A DNA stretch of 64,000 nucleotides from Ascidia mentula (lineage: Eukaryota > Chordata > Ascidiacea > Phlebobranchia > Ascidiidae), in contig OX387199.1 in assembly GCA_947561715.1 (NCBI GenBank), positions 16,311,001 to 16,375,000 of the forward strand, read 5' to 3'. The notes beneath the pieces are model-generated. The model saw nothing but the letters and a program-made list of their open reading frames with translations, searched no databases and had not been told where the DNA came from. Every line of letters begins with the position of its first letter. Position 1 is the stretch's first letter. The position numbers and the translations under genes were made by a program. Below, piece after piece: positions 42,503 to 55,900 of the stretch.

Positions 42503-44101
42503 CTAGCGGCGTTTAATATTCAGCAGTGGAATGTGGAGAAATATTGCCAAAAGTTGCATCAGCGCTGCAACAATAAACGCATATCGAATGTCGCTGAGCT
42601 CATCGACAAGCATACCTGAACAAAAACAAAATATGAAACAAATATAGCGATTAACCTTGCAATGGTTCCTTACCCACAAGTGGGGTAACCCACGATCCTA
42701 AAACTGAGTATAACAAACCGCTGGTGTTGAAGCCCCAGGTCAAGTTTTTGTCGTCTAATACACTGGCCATAACTTGTGCGTACATACTGTGTATTCCACC
42801 GCTCACTAAGCTATGAGCAATGCAGTTGAGTATAAGACCCACAAGGTTATGCACGAACCACATAGAAGCTGTAACAAAAGTCCCCATCGTTCCGGTGATG
42901 ATTAGAACCCAAACAATATTAACGTTCTTCCTGTCACCAAGAATCCCGAATGCTATCCTTGCAAAAATGCTTACTCCGCTGTATATTGAAAGGAGCAGTG
43001 ACGCCATCATAGGTTCCACATCCAGTGACAGTGAATAGGGCACTAGAAACCTCATGTAGAGTAACCAAGTACTAAGCATGAGTAACCATATCACCGAAAA
43101 TATCCAAAACTTTGGCAAAACCAAAACCTCCTTAAGTGGTTTTAAGGCTTGTCTCCAGTTCTTGTCTTCAGTAGAGTTTTCTTCCGATGGAGTTGGGTCA
43201 GAATTTAATAATATAGGTCTGTACAAAGACGCAGACACTGCACAATTCAATGTCAGGCCACCTAGTATTAATACAGCTCCTCTCCAGTTGTAAAATTCGA
43301 TCAGGAATTGCATGAAAGGTGCCAGTGCCAATAAACCCACAGGTGTTCCGGACAGTGCTAGTGATATAGCCATTACTCTTTTCTTTTTGAAGTATCGGGG
43401 GATTAACGCTGCATATGTTACCCCACAAATGGAAAGAATTACACCTAAAAAAATTTTTATATAGTTGTTCTGAACAAAATATTATAAAATGAGATTTGCG
43501 TCATATAATAAGATGCTTTTGTAAGTCAATTTGAGACAGGCAAAGCCTTGCTCTTCTATATCTTAAAAACTATATGTCCATATAGATATCATTTAAGTTG
43601 ACAGAAAAAGTTTTTTTGGTGTCGTATTGTAACCTTAGAGATTAATATTCTGAGAAAGGAAAGGAAAATTACTCTCACCAGTTGCAAGCCCAACAAACAC
43701 GAAAACAAGTACCAGACTATTTGCCAATGAAGCAACAGAAATGGAAATTCCGCATAATATCGATACACATAAACTTGTTCCTCGAAATCCCATCTTAGCT
43801 ATTAGTGTTCCAGTGGTAACATCTACATACACGTAAGTTCGGCATTGCAACGGTTTTAGGTATTAGGTACGAAGTAGGTCTTACATCCAAATATTCTTCC
43901 AAACTCTGTACACCCAGTCAGCCACGTAACTTCGCCAAGACCAACGTCGAATTCTCGCATCAGTGGTTCATAAAACAATGGGTAAACAGACATTGAACCG
44001 AAGGTTAACATGGCTGTTATAAAAACTGCTGCAACTACAACCCAACCCCATCCACCATCAGGTGGGTCTACACGTCTCATTGCTCTGCGACTTTCCTGCA
44101 T
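42503..44101 (-). CDS. SLC16 family transporter (monocarboxylate transporter-like), 414 aa, 4 exons
   Basis: Exons on the minus strand: 44101-43885, 43822-43679, 43444-42674, 42615-42503; 1,245 coding nt, all phase 1. Both SLC16 signatures are present: DGGWGW near residue 18 (in PPDGGWGWVVV) and YFKKKRVMAISLALSGTPVG after the second intron. About 12 hydrophobic segments can be traced, with a central hydrophilic loop (about residues 190-215, TPSEENSTEDKNWRQ), as in major-facilitator proteins of this family. The last exon reads MLVDELSDIRYAFIVAALMQ and ends NIKRR-stop. Family members carry monocarboxylates, thyroid hormone or aromatic amino acids across the plasma membrane; the substrate here cannot be told. 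The start is the first in-frame ATG, MQESRRAMRRV; the second Met is an alternative. Confidence 0.88.
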
Positions 44102-44950
44102 AATAAACAGCTCCAATTGCCTCACTGTCCACAGTGGCGTAGGTGGCGGAAGCAATTCGGTGTTTGCGTAATGATTCGGTCAATGATTAGCCTCGTTCAG
44201 CTGATACGGCGATTCGCTTGCGGTTAGCTTGTGCCTCAAAGGAATGCGCACACAATATTAGAATCCATTCTCGACGTCTATATGTATTTTATGCGTTATT
44301 GAAATTCACTTGTCGCTTTTGTGCTTTGTTTAGGTATAGGTTTTGAAATATGTTTCAAAGGCATGTCGTTGCTCATGCGTTATATATCTGCGCATTCGAT
44401 GTATTCTACTCTCTGCAAATGCTGTACAATAAATTCAATGTGAGTCATTACAGCTTATATGAACTTCCATGTCTCTAAAACTTCAAACAAATTCACAAAT
44501 ACGAATGAACGCAGAACAAACGCTATAAGATCGTGTCGTGTCTGCCGTTCACTACAAAAAAGACATTATTGACTCTGTTGCTTGATGTGGTTTCTTTGTG
44601 ACGCGGAGCCTAACGGCACTGTTGGTTTTAGCTTTTGCTTGGCCACAGTGTTTCCATCTTGGTTAGTTTCGGCAGGTGACACCTACTTTGGTGCAAAATG
44701 ATTAACGGCGACTGTACAGTTACCACAAAGCGAAAGTTTTGCTTGACTGTTTAGCTGGAAGAGAAGCCAATCGGTGCCTTTGAACACGCAAGCAGCTTGA
44801 TTGGGATAAAGAGTACATTTTTGGTTTTGTTATCACGGTTTTGATTTTGACATTACTCTCCGATTAATAGCCGATCTAGCCTGTGTGTAATCGCAAAATA
44901 AGGACTTGCGTAATCGGGCGTACCTGCCTGTCATTCGGTTGCACGAAACC
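44102..44950. other. Upstream region of the SLC16-like gene
   Basis: No exon or repeat recognised; likely contains the promoter of the minus-strand transporter gene. Confidence 0.4.
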
Positions 44951-44959
44951 GCCTGTGTT

Positions 44960-45300
44960 GTTCCCCACGTATGTGTAAAGGTCGTCTGACAAGTTGTGCG
45001 CCTGCGCACCAGATTGTCTTGGTGCCAACATATCCCGTTTAACCAGCTCAGTTGGTATAGAGTGTTGGGCTTGGTTAACTTAGAATCGAGAGCTCAAACC
45101 TCGCGTGGTAGCTTGATTTTTTTAGATCTCGTTTCGACTTCTCTAGAAAAAGCGGTTAATCTGGCTAGGCTGCAATGCCTTCACTGCCAAGGTAGTAGCT
45201 TTAGTCGCCACGCAAGGACCTGCCCAGAGGGGCGTTCCCGTTTTTCATGCGGTTGCATGAAACAGTTCTGCATTACTAATCACTATTCGTCTAATCTCTA
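44960..45300 (+). mobile_element. tRNA-derived SINE, third copy
   Basis: Matches the 19.15-kb copy: CTGACAAGTTGTGCGCCTGC at the head, CAGCTCAGTTGGTATAGAGT (A box), GAGCTCAAACCTCG (B box), then AGCTTGATTTTTTTAGATCT and the body CTGCAATGCC. The tail CCTGCCCAGAGGGGCGTTCC is also shared. Point changes and small indels indicate age. Confidence 0.7.
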
Positions 45301-48300
45301 TACGGAGGTATTTAAATCCGACGAAGGACCGCTGGAATACTACATCACAGCAAAACGGCGGAAATGAAAGTGTGGAAATTACCATAGGGTGTTTCCAGAT
45401 AATGACGGTGACTTAGAACTTTTTTGTGATCCTCAATATTTGCTTTTGTTACGCACTTGCTGCCAAAAAATAGTTTTAGTTTGTTTGCTGCTGCAATACG
45501 GCTCCTCTGGCAATAATTTTGTTATGTCAAAGTTTTTGACCATGCAGCCTTTATCAGGATGTGCATGGATCTCGTCGATGAAATTATTGACAGAAGCTCC
45601 GTATTACAGCAATAAAACATGCCTGCGGTAGCATTAGTGGTAATTTAATTAATTTTTTTAATGGACTCTTGTTCATCGTTAGGTAAGTAAATTTTTTTGT
45701 TTTCAAGCTAAATGCCGGATGAGCACACCTTCATGTAGATTCTAATCCAGTAGTTCTTAACCTTTTTTTTATCTCATTTCCCAATTTCAATTTAAACAGA
45801 ATAGTGTAAATTGTTTCGTCTGCTCTGGGATGCCTGTGTTGCAGGCTGGTGTTTGGTCAATGATTCTATTCGATTCCAATTCTATACGAGACTCATGAAA
45901 TGCTAATTCTGTAACGTGTACTGTTTGGATTCACAAGGCCTAAAACAATAAACATATTTTAAATGGAAAAACTGTTGAGAATTTGCCGGGTCTGTTGATC
46001 CGAGGCATATTTGCCTTAAAACCAACAATAACTTTTAAGGTTCAAGCTGGAGCACTTTTTAAGCGGGATACGTTCATAAACAAAAGCACTATACTTTGGA
46101 TAACCTTTGATTGAATCATCTTGTTTTGCATACAAAACAATGTGCACACAAATGTATGTTGCGACATTATAACGTGTTTTTTTATGTCACGTTTATGTGA
46201 GTTCGTATTTTAACTCAGTTTTACCAACGAATCAGTTAATTCTCTACACAGAAAGTTCATCAATTGTGACACAACAACCTTCTTTCACCTTTTAATTATT
46301 ATGCCTCATATTAGGTTAATAAGCTACACACACGTCAAAGCATTGAAACAGAAATTAACATTGATACAACACCAAAAACAAGTTTCTCGATGCGGGCAAT
46401 TAAACGGAAGTTTCTCTTCAATCGCTCTCGACTGCTGTTAGGGAGTGCATTGCTTGATTAACTATAAGATAAACAAGACATCCTTAGGGCCTGTCAGTAA
46501 ACCACGACGCCTGGTTTACTTTATACTGTATAAGTTCAGAATTAAAAATGCGATAAATCAGTTATAATTTAAAACTGCACAAATAATGAACTGTTGTTTT
46601 CAGTGTGGAAAATTGCCAAGCATTAAATCTTCCATCCTTATTCTTTACCTTAATCTTTAATTTTTGCAAACCAACACCAATTAATGTTTACAGATACAAG
46701 TGTGTCAGGAGAAGAAAGCGAATTTAATAGTAATACCTCATGAAATATCTGTTGTTAGTAGATTTAGTTTTAAGCAACACCAAATACAATGAAGTACCTA
46801 ACGAGTGGTGTGGTGATAGTTCAAGTCTGATCAAATCAATATCAAGTCCAGCAGTAACCAATATTTGATCCTTGTTAATTTTACGCGCATGCTAAGGTTT
46901 TCAGTGTACGGTTGACAACATATGTCATATGTTTCAACCTTTCCACTCTTAACGCGGTTCTACCCATGCAGAAATTGGTGGGAAATGTTTGTTTAGGCCA
47001 CGTGGTTGTTATAAAATCGCTGAAAATAATTGTTTTTTTGTTTTTGCGTCTTATTTTCCAGGAAATTCGTTTTAGGCTTTTCGTGATCAAAAAAGTAAAA
47101 CAAATATTTAAGTTGCCAGCAAGTTTATTTAGGAATGTTACTTTTCAAACTGCTATATTTTTCATGTGCGCGAACACACGGCTTTACAGTGGTTCTCGAA
47201 GTCTGGAGGCGTTTGCAATCGTACGGAGGGCGCTTGAGACCAACTGGGAGATAAACGATCGATTGGTGGGCGCGTGGTGACGGGGCAAATTTCCCAACCG
47301 GAGGTACGTTTACCACTAGCGGTACGCGACTGCATTCCAGGTGCGATGTAAGCACATTTTCGTAATTTGCGGGTATGGTTCGAGTTTAAAAAATCGTAAG
47401 TAATGTCAAAATTTTCTGTTGTTCATTCCCTTTGTTACTTCGCAAGACTGGATTAGGTGGAGCACGACGAAATTATTTTACCTTCAAGTGGTACGCAACC
47501 ACAAAATGGTGATTCCGCCCAATCTTTGTATGATTTATGCTACTTCAGTAAGGGCTTTTCTCGCATGCTGAACTAGAAGTTTATGATTCTGACGTCACAA
47601 CGAATTTTGTGTATGTTATAATGTGTCATCAATCAGCGCCAAATATTGAAATGAGGGTTTTTGGTGGTGTGGTTTACTTGATTTTAACTAGAGTTTGGTA
47701 TTGAAACATTAGAAATCAGACGAAATTAGTGTCATTCCACCAACCTCACCCATCGCATTAATTGACAAGCAACAAATAAATTTGTTTTGTTTTTTTGTCT
47801 GTTCTGTTGGGCGTTAACAATTATAACAACAATGATTTGATTTCCGCAACTTTTTGCTTGGGTAGAACGCCTATGGGAAATGATCAGCCAAAACATGTGC
47901 CATATGTTGTCTGCCGTAGAGCACAAAACCCAAGTGAATGTATGACAACAACTAAAGGACGGCGTGCGTTATGAAACATTTGAAAGCAAAAAGTTAACTA
48001 ATAAGGTTTCCAATATCATAACGTCAAGGAATGTGAGTTGCTTTTATTGTCAAAATGTTGCCTTTTTTCTAAAACAAAAGAAATGTTTCCATCATCCCTT
48101 CAAAGTCTGTTTTGTAATTCGTGATAGTTTGATCAGGAAATCAAGATTTAGACCGGTATTGTGTGATACATGATTAGCACTGTACAGGCCTACATACTCA
48201 CCAGCACGGTTTCCACCATCCTCGGCGGTTGATCCATTAATTTTTTTTCCATTATTCGGTTTTAAGAATTGGTGTTATGCGGTTGAAAATGTTAAATGCA

Positions 48301-48760
48301 ATCTTTAAATATCACAGAGTTTATCCAGGCGGATTTTTTTCAACAATTTCCTTCAAAAAACGATATGTTGTCTGATGCTACGTTTGATGCGTTTAGTAAC
48401 TTGTCAGTGTGTGTTCTTTTCAATTGCAGTATTGGAAATTTCCACAGTCGTATTTTTGTGATTGTGGGATAGCGCATTCTACTTGCTTGTTATTTTTACG
48501 CGCATGCTAAAGTTTTTAGCTGTACGGTTGACAACATATGTCACATGCTTAAACCCTTCCGCTCCTAACGCGGTTCTAGCCAAACAGTAAGGCCACGTAG
48601 TTGTAACTATGTTATATTTACCACGTAGTGTAACTATGTTATAAAATATGTTATATTAACGCTTGCTCCCATTTATTCACTCATAGTCATTTACCGACTT
48701 AAAGAAGAAGGCCTCATATCATATTTTTTGCAGAAAATTTGGGAAAAATTCATTCTAGTC
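45301..48760. other. Long non-coding stretch with a repeat pair and a possible hAT end
   Basis: 46,880-47,020 and 48,500-48,610 are diverged copies of one sequence (TTACGCGCATGCTAA, GTACGGTTGACAACATATGT, CTAACGCGGTTCTA). At 47,187 the words CAGTGGTTCTCGAAGTCTGG look like a hAT left end, but I cannot find its partner. No gene is recognised. Confidence 0.45.
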
Positions 48761-49552
48761 ATGAAAAAATTCATTTTGCTTGTGGCATGTTTAATGCTGA
48801 TGTTTGCTGGTGGAAATTTTGGTGGCGTAGAGTAAGTAGTTTGGATTGGATATCCTTTGTTTTCGAAGTGTTTATCTTAATAGTTGTGGTCTTCGATATG
48901 TTTATCATTGAAAGATTTAATTAAACAATGTAATTAGATGTGGATAGTGGTGCATTCATTTTAATTTTATTCCATATTACACGATGTTTTTAACAAAACG
49001 GCCAAAACGTATGAAATAACTTTTGGACCGTGATAAAGGACAGTGTGTACGAGTCGGTTGTTTGTTGCCAAGATTATGCTTGGGAAATATTTTTTTGGTC
49101 CTCCCAACCATAAGTGAGATTAGGTCATTTCGCATCGGTTCTTGTAATTTATATTCCTATGTTTTACTTCAAGCACTGTTTTTCCTGCGATTAATATGGC
49201 ATGCTGGTCCTAACTAGAATTGGTATTTGGACACAATGAATATATTGCAATGAGTTTGCATCGTGAGATAGAGTTGTAAATGCAATATTGCTGGATTGTA
49301 GCGCACGGGAAATGGACGGAGATGGAGATGTTGGTTGTGAGGAGTGTCCCAAGCATATCTCTGGCGACGCATTCACACCTCATAGAAATCACAATGGTTT
49401 GTTGCTTGCTCTGTTACATAAGAAATTACAATGGTTGTATCTTGAAAGTAATGCTTAACGTAAGACCAGCGTAACGTATATTGTAGGCTTGCGCAATCGA
49501 ATCCAATGAACGTGTTTTTACAGATGCAAATGACGACACGGACGAAGAATAG
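48761..49552 (+). CDS. Small secreted acidic peptide, 64 aa, 3 exons (novel model)
   Basis: Exons: 48761-48831, 49302-49396, 49524-49552; 195 nt including the TAG, with phases 2 and 1 matching. Exon 1 encodes MKKFILLVACLMLMFAGGNF, a classical signal peptide, and ends at a consensus GTAAGT donor. Exon 2 gives DAREMDGDGDVGCEECPKHI and SGDAFTPHRNHN; exon 3 gives DANDDTDEE-stop after a CGTGTTTTTACAG acceptor. AATAAA follows at about 49,609. The mature part of about 48 residues is strongly acidic with one CEEC pair. I recognise no family. Exon 2's donor (G/GTTTGT) is weaker than the others. The coherent frame, signal peptide and acidic continuity through both junctions support the model, but each exon is short. 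Confidence 0.55.
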
Positions 49553-49608
49553 AACTGGAATACTTGTTGTTGTGAAAAATCCATATTTCAGTTGCATTGA
49601 AAAAAAAA

Positions 49609-49616
49609 AAAATAAA
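49609..49616 (+). terminator. Poly(A) signal after the small secreted peptide gene
   Basis: AATAAATAAA about 60 bp after the stop, preceded by a run of A. Confidence 0.45.
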
Positions 49617-49619
49617 TAA

Positions 49620-52600
49620 AAAGGTCTTGAATCGCTCTGTTCGGATTTCTGCATATTACCCACTGGGTCTGATATCACACTAAAACCAATAGTGCAGCTT
49701 CAGAAAGATGTGATACTTTCAGATTTCGTTATTGTGGCGACAATGCAGAATATAGAATCCACAATCGTACATGCAATGCTATCAAAACGCCTTGCAAATG
49801 TAAATACACTCCGGTTTGAACAGTATATTACGTGACTTATGCGGCGCTACTGCATTGTGAGAAAAAGACTATGACGTAAGTTGGTCACGTGGCCACATAA
49901 CATGGAAACTGCAGGCGACACCACACAAATTTGCCATGGACACGTTCTAAAAATTGGTCGCGCGTAAAAGTTAAAAATTACTAATCGGAGAAAAAATCAT
50001 ATACAATTACCGAAAAATGTAAAAAATGTAAAGCATTAGGTAAGAGATAACTAAAATTTAGGTTCTTCAACTTTAAGAAAGATTCAGTATCATATATATA
50101 AATCTTTACTTGTAATATGGTATGTGCTGCCCCTAAATGCCTTGTATCATGTTTTGATCTATTTTGAAAATATTATTTTTCTATACCACGGTTCTGAATA
50201 GTGCTATGTAAGTAAATACATATATGTGATGGTTGGTGCATGATGTAATCGCACAGGTTTATATGAACGTGAAGTGACAGCCCAGCCCAAGTGAGTTGTA
50301 TGTTTGATTCTTTTGAGGTCACGTCTCGTTACATACAGCGGCAACAATGCACGTGCATGCCACAGCCGCGTGATTCGTGGAATGTGTCGCAGTCCTTTCC
50401 GCGTGATTACTATTTGTGTGCGTGTTACTTTAAATGCAATTTAATTCCCTATCAATGCGTGTGTGCTTGCCTTGCTTTCCGTTCTATGATTTGCAACTAT
50501 ACGAACAAATACAAAGAAAAAACATATTGCTCACAAGGACTGTGGTGTAGCGCATATAGGTGAAACTGAATGAGCGTTACAGATTCGGCTTATAGCGCAT
50601 CGCCGCGATGTTGCAGCGAAAAAAGGACAGCACTTGCGAATCATCCTGCTACACATGGCCACTTCTCACACATTGTTTACGCGACTCCGATCAGATGTCG
50701 ATTAAAGTTTAAAACGGCGTTAGACTATTAGCATTTTGGGAAGAATTAAAATTATGCATGAATCTGTCTCTAAATAAATGTTTTAGACTCGGTCGCCTTT
50801 GTTTTTGCTGCCTTAATTATTGCAAGAAGAAAAATCCAAACATACGCGTAAATGAGGAAGTCCAAATATCAAATTTGGACGTAACAGCAATGTTCGCGGT
50901 TCATTGTTATGTCAAAGTAAACATGCACACTTCTGTAAGATTGTTACTGTGGTGTTGCTAGACCAATAGGTAAGGGAGGCGTGTCCTCAATATATCGAGA
51001 ACCTCTGGGTATACGTATATCAAACAAACAGTGTTGGCAATGGTTGCAAAAAAACGTCACTTCCAAATTATTCTATGAAATTTTACGAAAAAGAAATCTT
51101 TTAAATTCGAATCAAAAGATCAATGCAGGCAAACTATGCATCAAAAACATGACAAAGAGTACACATATTATGTGTGTTTTGTACACGAGAATATCAACGA
51201 TCACGATCCACAGTGTTATGTTAATGGGCCAAACTGCAATTTCACCCTCGGGCTTGAATATTTAAAATGTTGGAAACAAATTTCATCACATTCAAAATTC
51301 GACCCGGTCACGTGTTTTTGATGAATCATCTGAGGTGGAATCATTTGTTTGACATTTCAGTTCGCCAGTGGGAAAAAAATTCTTCGGTGTAACACATAAG
51401 TGTGTTGCAATAACCGACAATGTGTCATATTTCTGTTGCAGGGTTTTCTCATGACAAGAGGGCGTAATTTTATTCGTGTTCTCAAATTACATTAAACGCA
51501 CGTGTCTCAAACAATAAATAATGCCAATAAACGCAACTTGGTTGCACGTGCAAAACGCAATCTCAAGCAAACCACAACTGCTTTGGGAGTGGCGTGGAAC
51601 AGGTGGAGAGCCATGCTATTGGGAAGAACCTTGCAAAGAAGCTTTTTCGAAACCAAAAATTTAATTTTGGGGGGGAAATAAAGTAAAAAATGGCTATACT
51701 ACAAAACACCACGGTTATGTATAGTTAAAAGTTGTCGCTCAACAACAATTTGCTCGGAAATGCCACACAATATTTTGGAGTTTTTTGAAAAACAATAAGG
51801 CATCACTTCGAAGGAATCTGTGGCGGCGAAACCTCGGTTTTGGTTCCTGCTCATGTTTGTCACGAGGCACGTGATCCACTTTGAGTGGAAATTTGCAGAC
51901 AAACAAGTTTAATTTCACCTTCGGGGAATTTCCAGCCTACAGCGAAACACTGGTTTTCTCGCGTAAAGAATTATCGCGTGTGCCGCTTAGCGGCTTCGTA
52001 TTGACGTAAGGCTTATCTGTTGCAAAAACAGGCGATCCACATATTACGCAACGATATTAATCAATTAGCTACAAGTTACTGAAGCATTTTAAAGCTTCTA
52101 TGGGTATTCAAATTAAGAACAATCTGTTGTAATTTCATACCATGTTGATAAATAATAAGATTTGTTCTATTATTTTGTCATTACACTAGTCTACTATTGT
52201 GAACTCTCAAAGTGAACATTTGAACAATTGCTAGAAAACATAAGCGCTTTTGATCAAGTACAAATTGGCGGAATGTTTCAGCAATGTAAAATAAAATAAC
52301 GAAAATTATGGTACGCTGTTTCTTCACCAGTGGCCACATATTTTTTACCACAAGAAATCCGGTCAAAGTAAACAGAAAGGTCGATAAATTTGGAGGGGTG
52401 GGATTATTTTACAATGATTAATATAGATATTGCGTCCAACAATGATTAACTTCATCGTTAATCCAACATAAAAAAACACGCCAGTTTTACCAAGACTGTT
52501 TGATTTAATATTGTCAAGCAAAATTCAAAACTTAGTGTTCGTAAATCTTCTTTACAGACGACTGACAGTTGCAAAGCGGCACTTGCAATTTATATGTATG

Positions 52601-52925
52601 AATTGCGTTGCACGATCGCGAAAATTCGCAAAGCCATACAAGTTATTTTTGTTTCAAACATACATTCAAGTTATTTTTCTTTTTACGTTGGAATTAAACG
52701 AGCAAAATAATATTTTTTATGATTTCCACAACGCATTTTACAAACGATTGATAAGTGAGAAACGCCAAAGAATTAGCCAGAATGACACCATGACCAGACT
52801 ATGCAATAAATACTTAATGGTGGAAACTTGTATGATAATCGGTTCCTCATTCTGTCTAATGGTTTCGATCTACTGGAAAGTTTTTGAGTCACATGAAAAT
52901 TTGTCATTCTTTTGGTTCCGCTTGA
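49620..52925. other. Long stretch with no recognised gene
   Basis: Several open frames of 60-140 codons (for example 50,291-50,563, Cys-rich, and 52,511-52,939) lack domains, signal peptides or splice partners. I treat them as chance in AT-rich DNA. Confidence 0.4.
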
Positions 52926-52929
52926 AGAT

Positions 52930-52940
52930 GAATATATAAG
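52930..52940 (+). promoter_or_regulatory. TATA box of the CUB-domain gene
   Basis: ATATATAAGC lies about 65 bp upstream of the start codon at 53,000, a suitable distance for a short 5' UTR. A TTGCAG-like acceptor word (GCATTTCAG, ending 52,979) between them could be a trans-splice acceptor, as used by many tunicate mRNAs; this is inference. Confidence 0.55.
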
Positions 52941-52999
52941 CTGGCTTACTGCTGCATCTTAGTCATATTCTGCATTTCAGCAACAAATCAAGAACGAAG

Positions 53000-55900
53000 A
53001 TGATGAAATTGTTGGCACTCCTTGTCCTGGCAACCATTTTCTACCGAGGTATATATTTATATTATTTACTTGCAATTACTTTTTTAAAACTTGTCAAGAC
53101 TGTTTTTTGTGATTGGTTTTAGTAAAATAAAAGTTTTCGTCTTTATCAAATTAAAAGTTTATTAGAAGTATGCAGTAATATTTCATGCAATGGCATGATT
53201 GGCAGGATCGCCCACTGCGCAGGTTCTTGCCTGGTGATCACAATTGGGCCTGGCTTGCCCAAAGTCGTGAGTTCAACCTCACCGGGTGCTTGATTTTTAA
53301 AATCTTGCTCCGACTTGTCAGGAAAAATTGACTGATCCAGCTTGGCTGCATCCCTGCTGGGCTACCAAGCCTGTAAACCTAATGGTTTTTTGAAATAAAT
53401 CTTTACATAAATAATAGATACACATTAAGGGTTTTCCATCGCTTGTTGCGTCATTCAGAAGTGCTTGATTTTTTCATTTTCTTAGCTTCCCGAGTTACAG
53501 TTCATCGATTGGATTGTTCAATCTTTTTTGCTCTAGGTGATGGTCAAATTTGTCGTTTGAACCTGATAGCCACCACCTCGCTACAGGATCTTTTAACTCC
53601 GAATCATCCAAATTCTTATCCCAATAACCTCAACTGTGTCTGGATAATATCAAGTCCGATCGAAGGAGCTCAAGTTGAGGCACAGTTTGGAACGATCGAT
53701 ACTGAGGCTGGAGGCGACTTTGTCAAGGTAGAAAATTTTCAATCGCAAATAGGTGTCATTGTCCGCACACGACTTGTGTATTTTGGCTCCTCTCAAGTTT
53801 TACGAGCTGACGAAGAGAATATTTGGTGACCGTAATGAGACGATGTAACTTTTATACATTAGTTGTGCGTTAGTTAATTATAGCATGCGTAGGTTCGTGA
53901 TGGAAATAATGCCAACGCCCAAATACTTATCGTACCCTTGAGCGGTCAAATCAACACAACCTTCAACTTCGTCTCATCGTTCGGATCTCTCTATATTTCC
54001 TTCACGACTGACGATTCGATTGTAGGAACCGGTTTCTCTTTGCAGTACCGAATCAGTGAGTATAGAAATTTAACTTTCTGATAAATTGAAAAATCAAACT
54101 ATGGCCGCCTAATGTTGCTAATAAGAAAACACAATTTTACCTTCGTTTAACAGGATCGGGCTGCAATTTTCCAGTGGAAAATCTCGCTTTATGAAAAAAT
54201 CAGTTTATTTTTGTTTAGTAAATGTCTTTTTCCGAATTTTACACCGTGCTGATTGAAAATAAGTTAAAACTTCTTTAATAGTAGGTCAAGTGATCTGGAT
54301 ACAAGTAAAAGGAATTTGGAAATATGTATCAACCTTGTTTTATTTTTTTACTTTTAATAGTTCCTGATCGAAGCAATTGTGGAGGCTCCCACACCTTAAG
54401 TAGGTTCGGAAGTCACACCTTCAGTTCGCCGGGGTACCCACTGAAATACCCGAACAACCGTTACTGCATGTGGACATTCACCGCACCGATTGGCATGCAA
54501 GTCCAAGTAACGATATTCAACCACGCTCTGGAGACATGTTGTGACAGTGTGACGGTAAGGTCTCTTATACAATGTCTATACCACATGGAATGTTCTTGAA
54601 ATTCATTTTTTTGCAACACGTAATTTAAATGTGAAATTCTTAGGATTAAACTTTCATATTGACAGCGTTAAAACGGGCAATATGTGGTTTTAGGTAAGGG
54701 ACGGTAAAACGATGACGTCCAATCTTATTGACTACGTGTTCGGGCAAAGTTTGGATGATCTGGTTTACCGATCATCAACAGGAGTGCTGATGGTGAGATT
54801 CAGATCAGATTCAAGCGCCAATTACATTGGCTTTATAGCAAGCGCCAAAGCAGGTGAATAAAAATATACATGGAATGACCTAATAGATTCGCATGCATAT
54901 CTTGAGGCTGTTTAGTTAAACTGGAGGTTCCAACGTCTCAAAAACCATGAAATAAAAACATATAACTTACTTCTTTTTGGTAAAGTCTAGATAGTTTTAG
55001 TTTGTAATATAACCTTTACATAAGCTTAAGTTACATCGCACCAGGCCTTTGCAGCCAAGCTGGATCAACTTATGCCTTTTTCTTAACATTGCAAAAACTC
55101 TGTACATTTCAGTGGTCGTTTCACCAGGAAATCTACCAACGCCAGCTCTTCCCTATAACATAGGTAAAATTTGAACCGTTTTATGACAAGAAGATAAACA
55201 TGGGCGATTACTTTTTAAATCTGTTTATCCCCTATAAACAAAAAAATTGGGCGCATTAGTATGCTCTATAACATAGAGTCTATATGAACGCGGACTGAAC
55301 ACATTTTTGTGTCTTACTATTTTCCACTGCGCCTTTTGCTTGGTATATCAATCTATCCTGGTCATTATAAACTATTTTTACTCCACCGGGCCTCCGCAAA
55401 ATTACCAGTGAAACTTTTCTCTTCAACGCCATGAGATTGTTATTTTTTTCTTTTTTTACCACACCGGGATTTGAATCAAGGTCATCCTGGGCATGAATCA
55501 CGATAAGGTTTTCTTCTTGCTATATGGGTCGGTCGTTTGACCAATGCTGCCTATCACCCGCCCACCATGAGATTGTTAAATCCATTCCAGAATGTTCGGA
55601 GAGTCTTAGAACGCCATCTAGGGGCCACGGCAACTTCACTTCACCGAATTTTCCTAACACTCACCCGGCAGGTGTTAGTTGTTCGTGGGTGATCCGTTCA
55701 CCTCCAGGCACACAAGTCCACGTGTGGTTTGGATACGTTGATACCGAGACATGCTGTGACTGGATAAAGGTAAAACTTAACTCAGTGGAAGACTTAAACC
55801 TTTAGCCCCTAAGTTGCGCGTAGTGTTTAAATGACAACAGCAGTTTATTGAAGTTAATAAGGAGCAGGTTGAGATGACGCGAGACATATGTTCTAAAGTT

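Noticed and set aside
47187..47540. A second full hAT element starting CAGTGGTTCTCGAAG
   Set aside because: The left end looks right, but no matching inverted end or 8-bp duplication could be found downstream.
50291..50563. Cys-rich 90-codon frame
   Set aside because: Cysteines are scattered without a recognisable spacing, there is no signal peptide, and no exon signals were found.
52511..52939. 142-codon open frame upstream of the CUB gene
   Set aside because: No domain, signal peptide or splice partner. It overlaps the CUB gene's promoter region in AT-rich DNA, so chance is likely.
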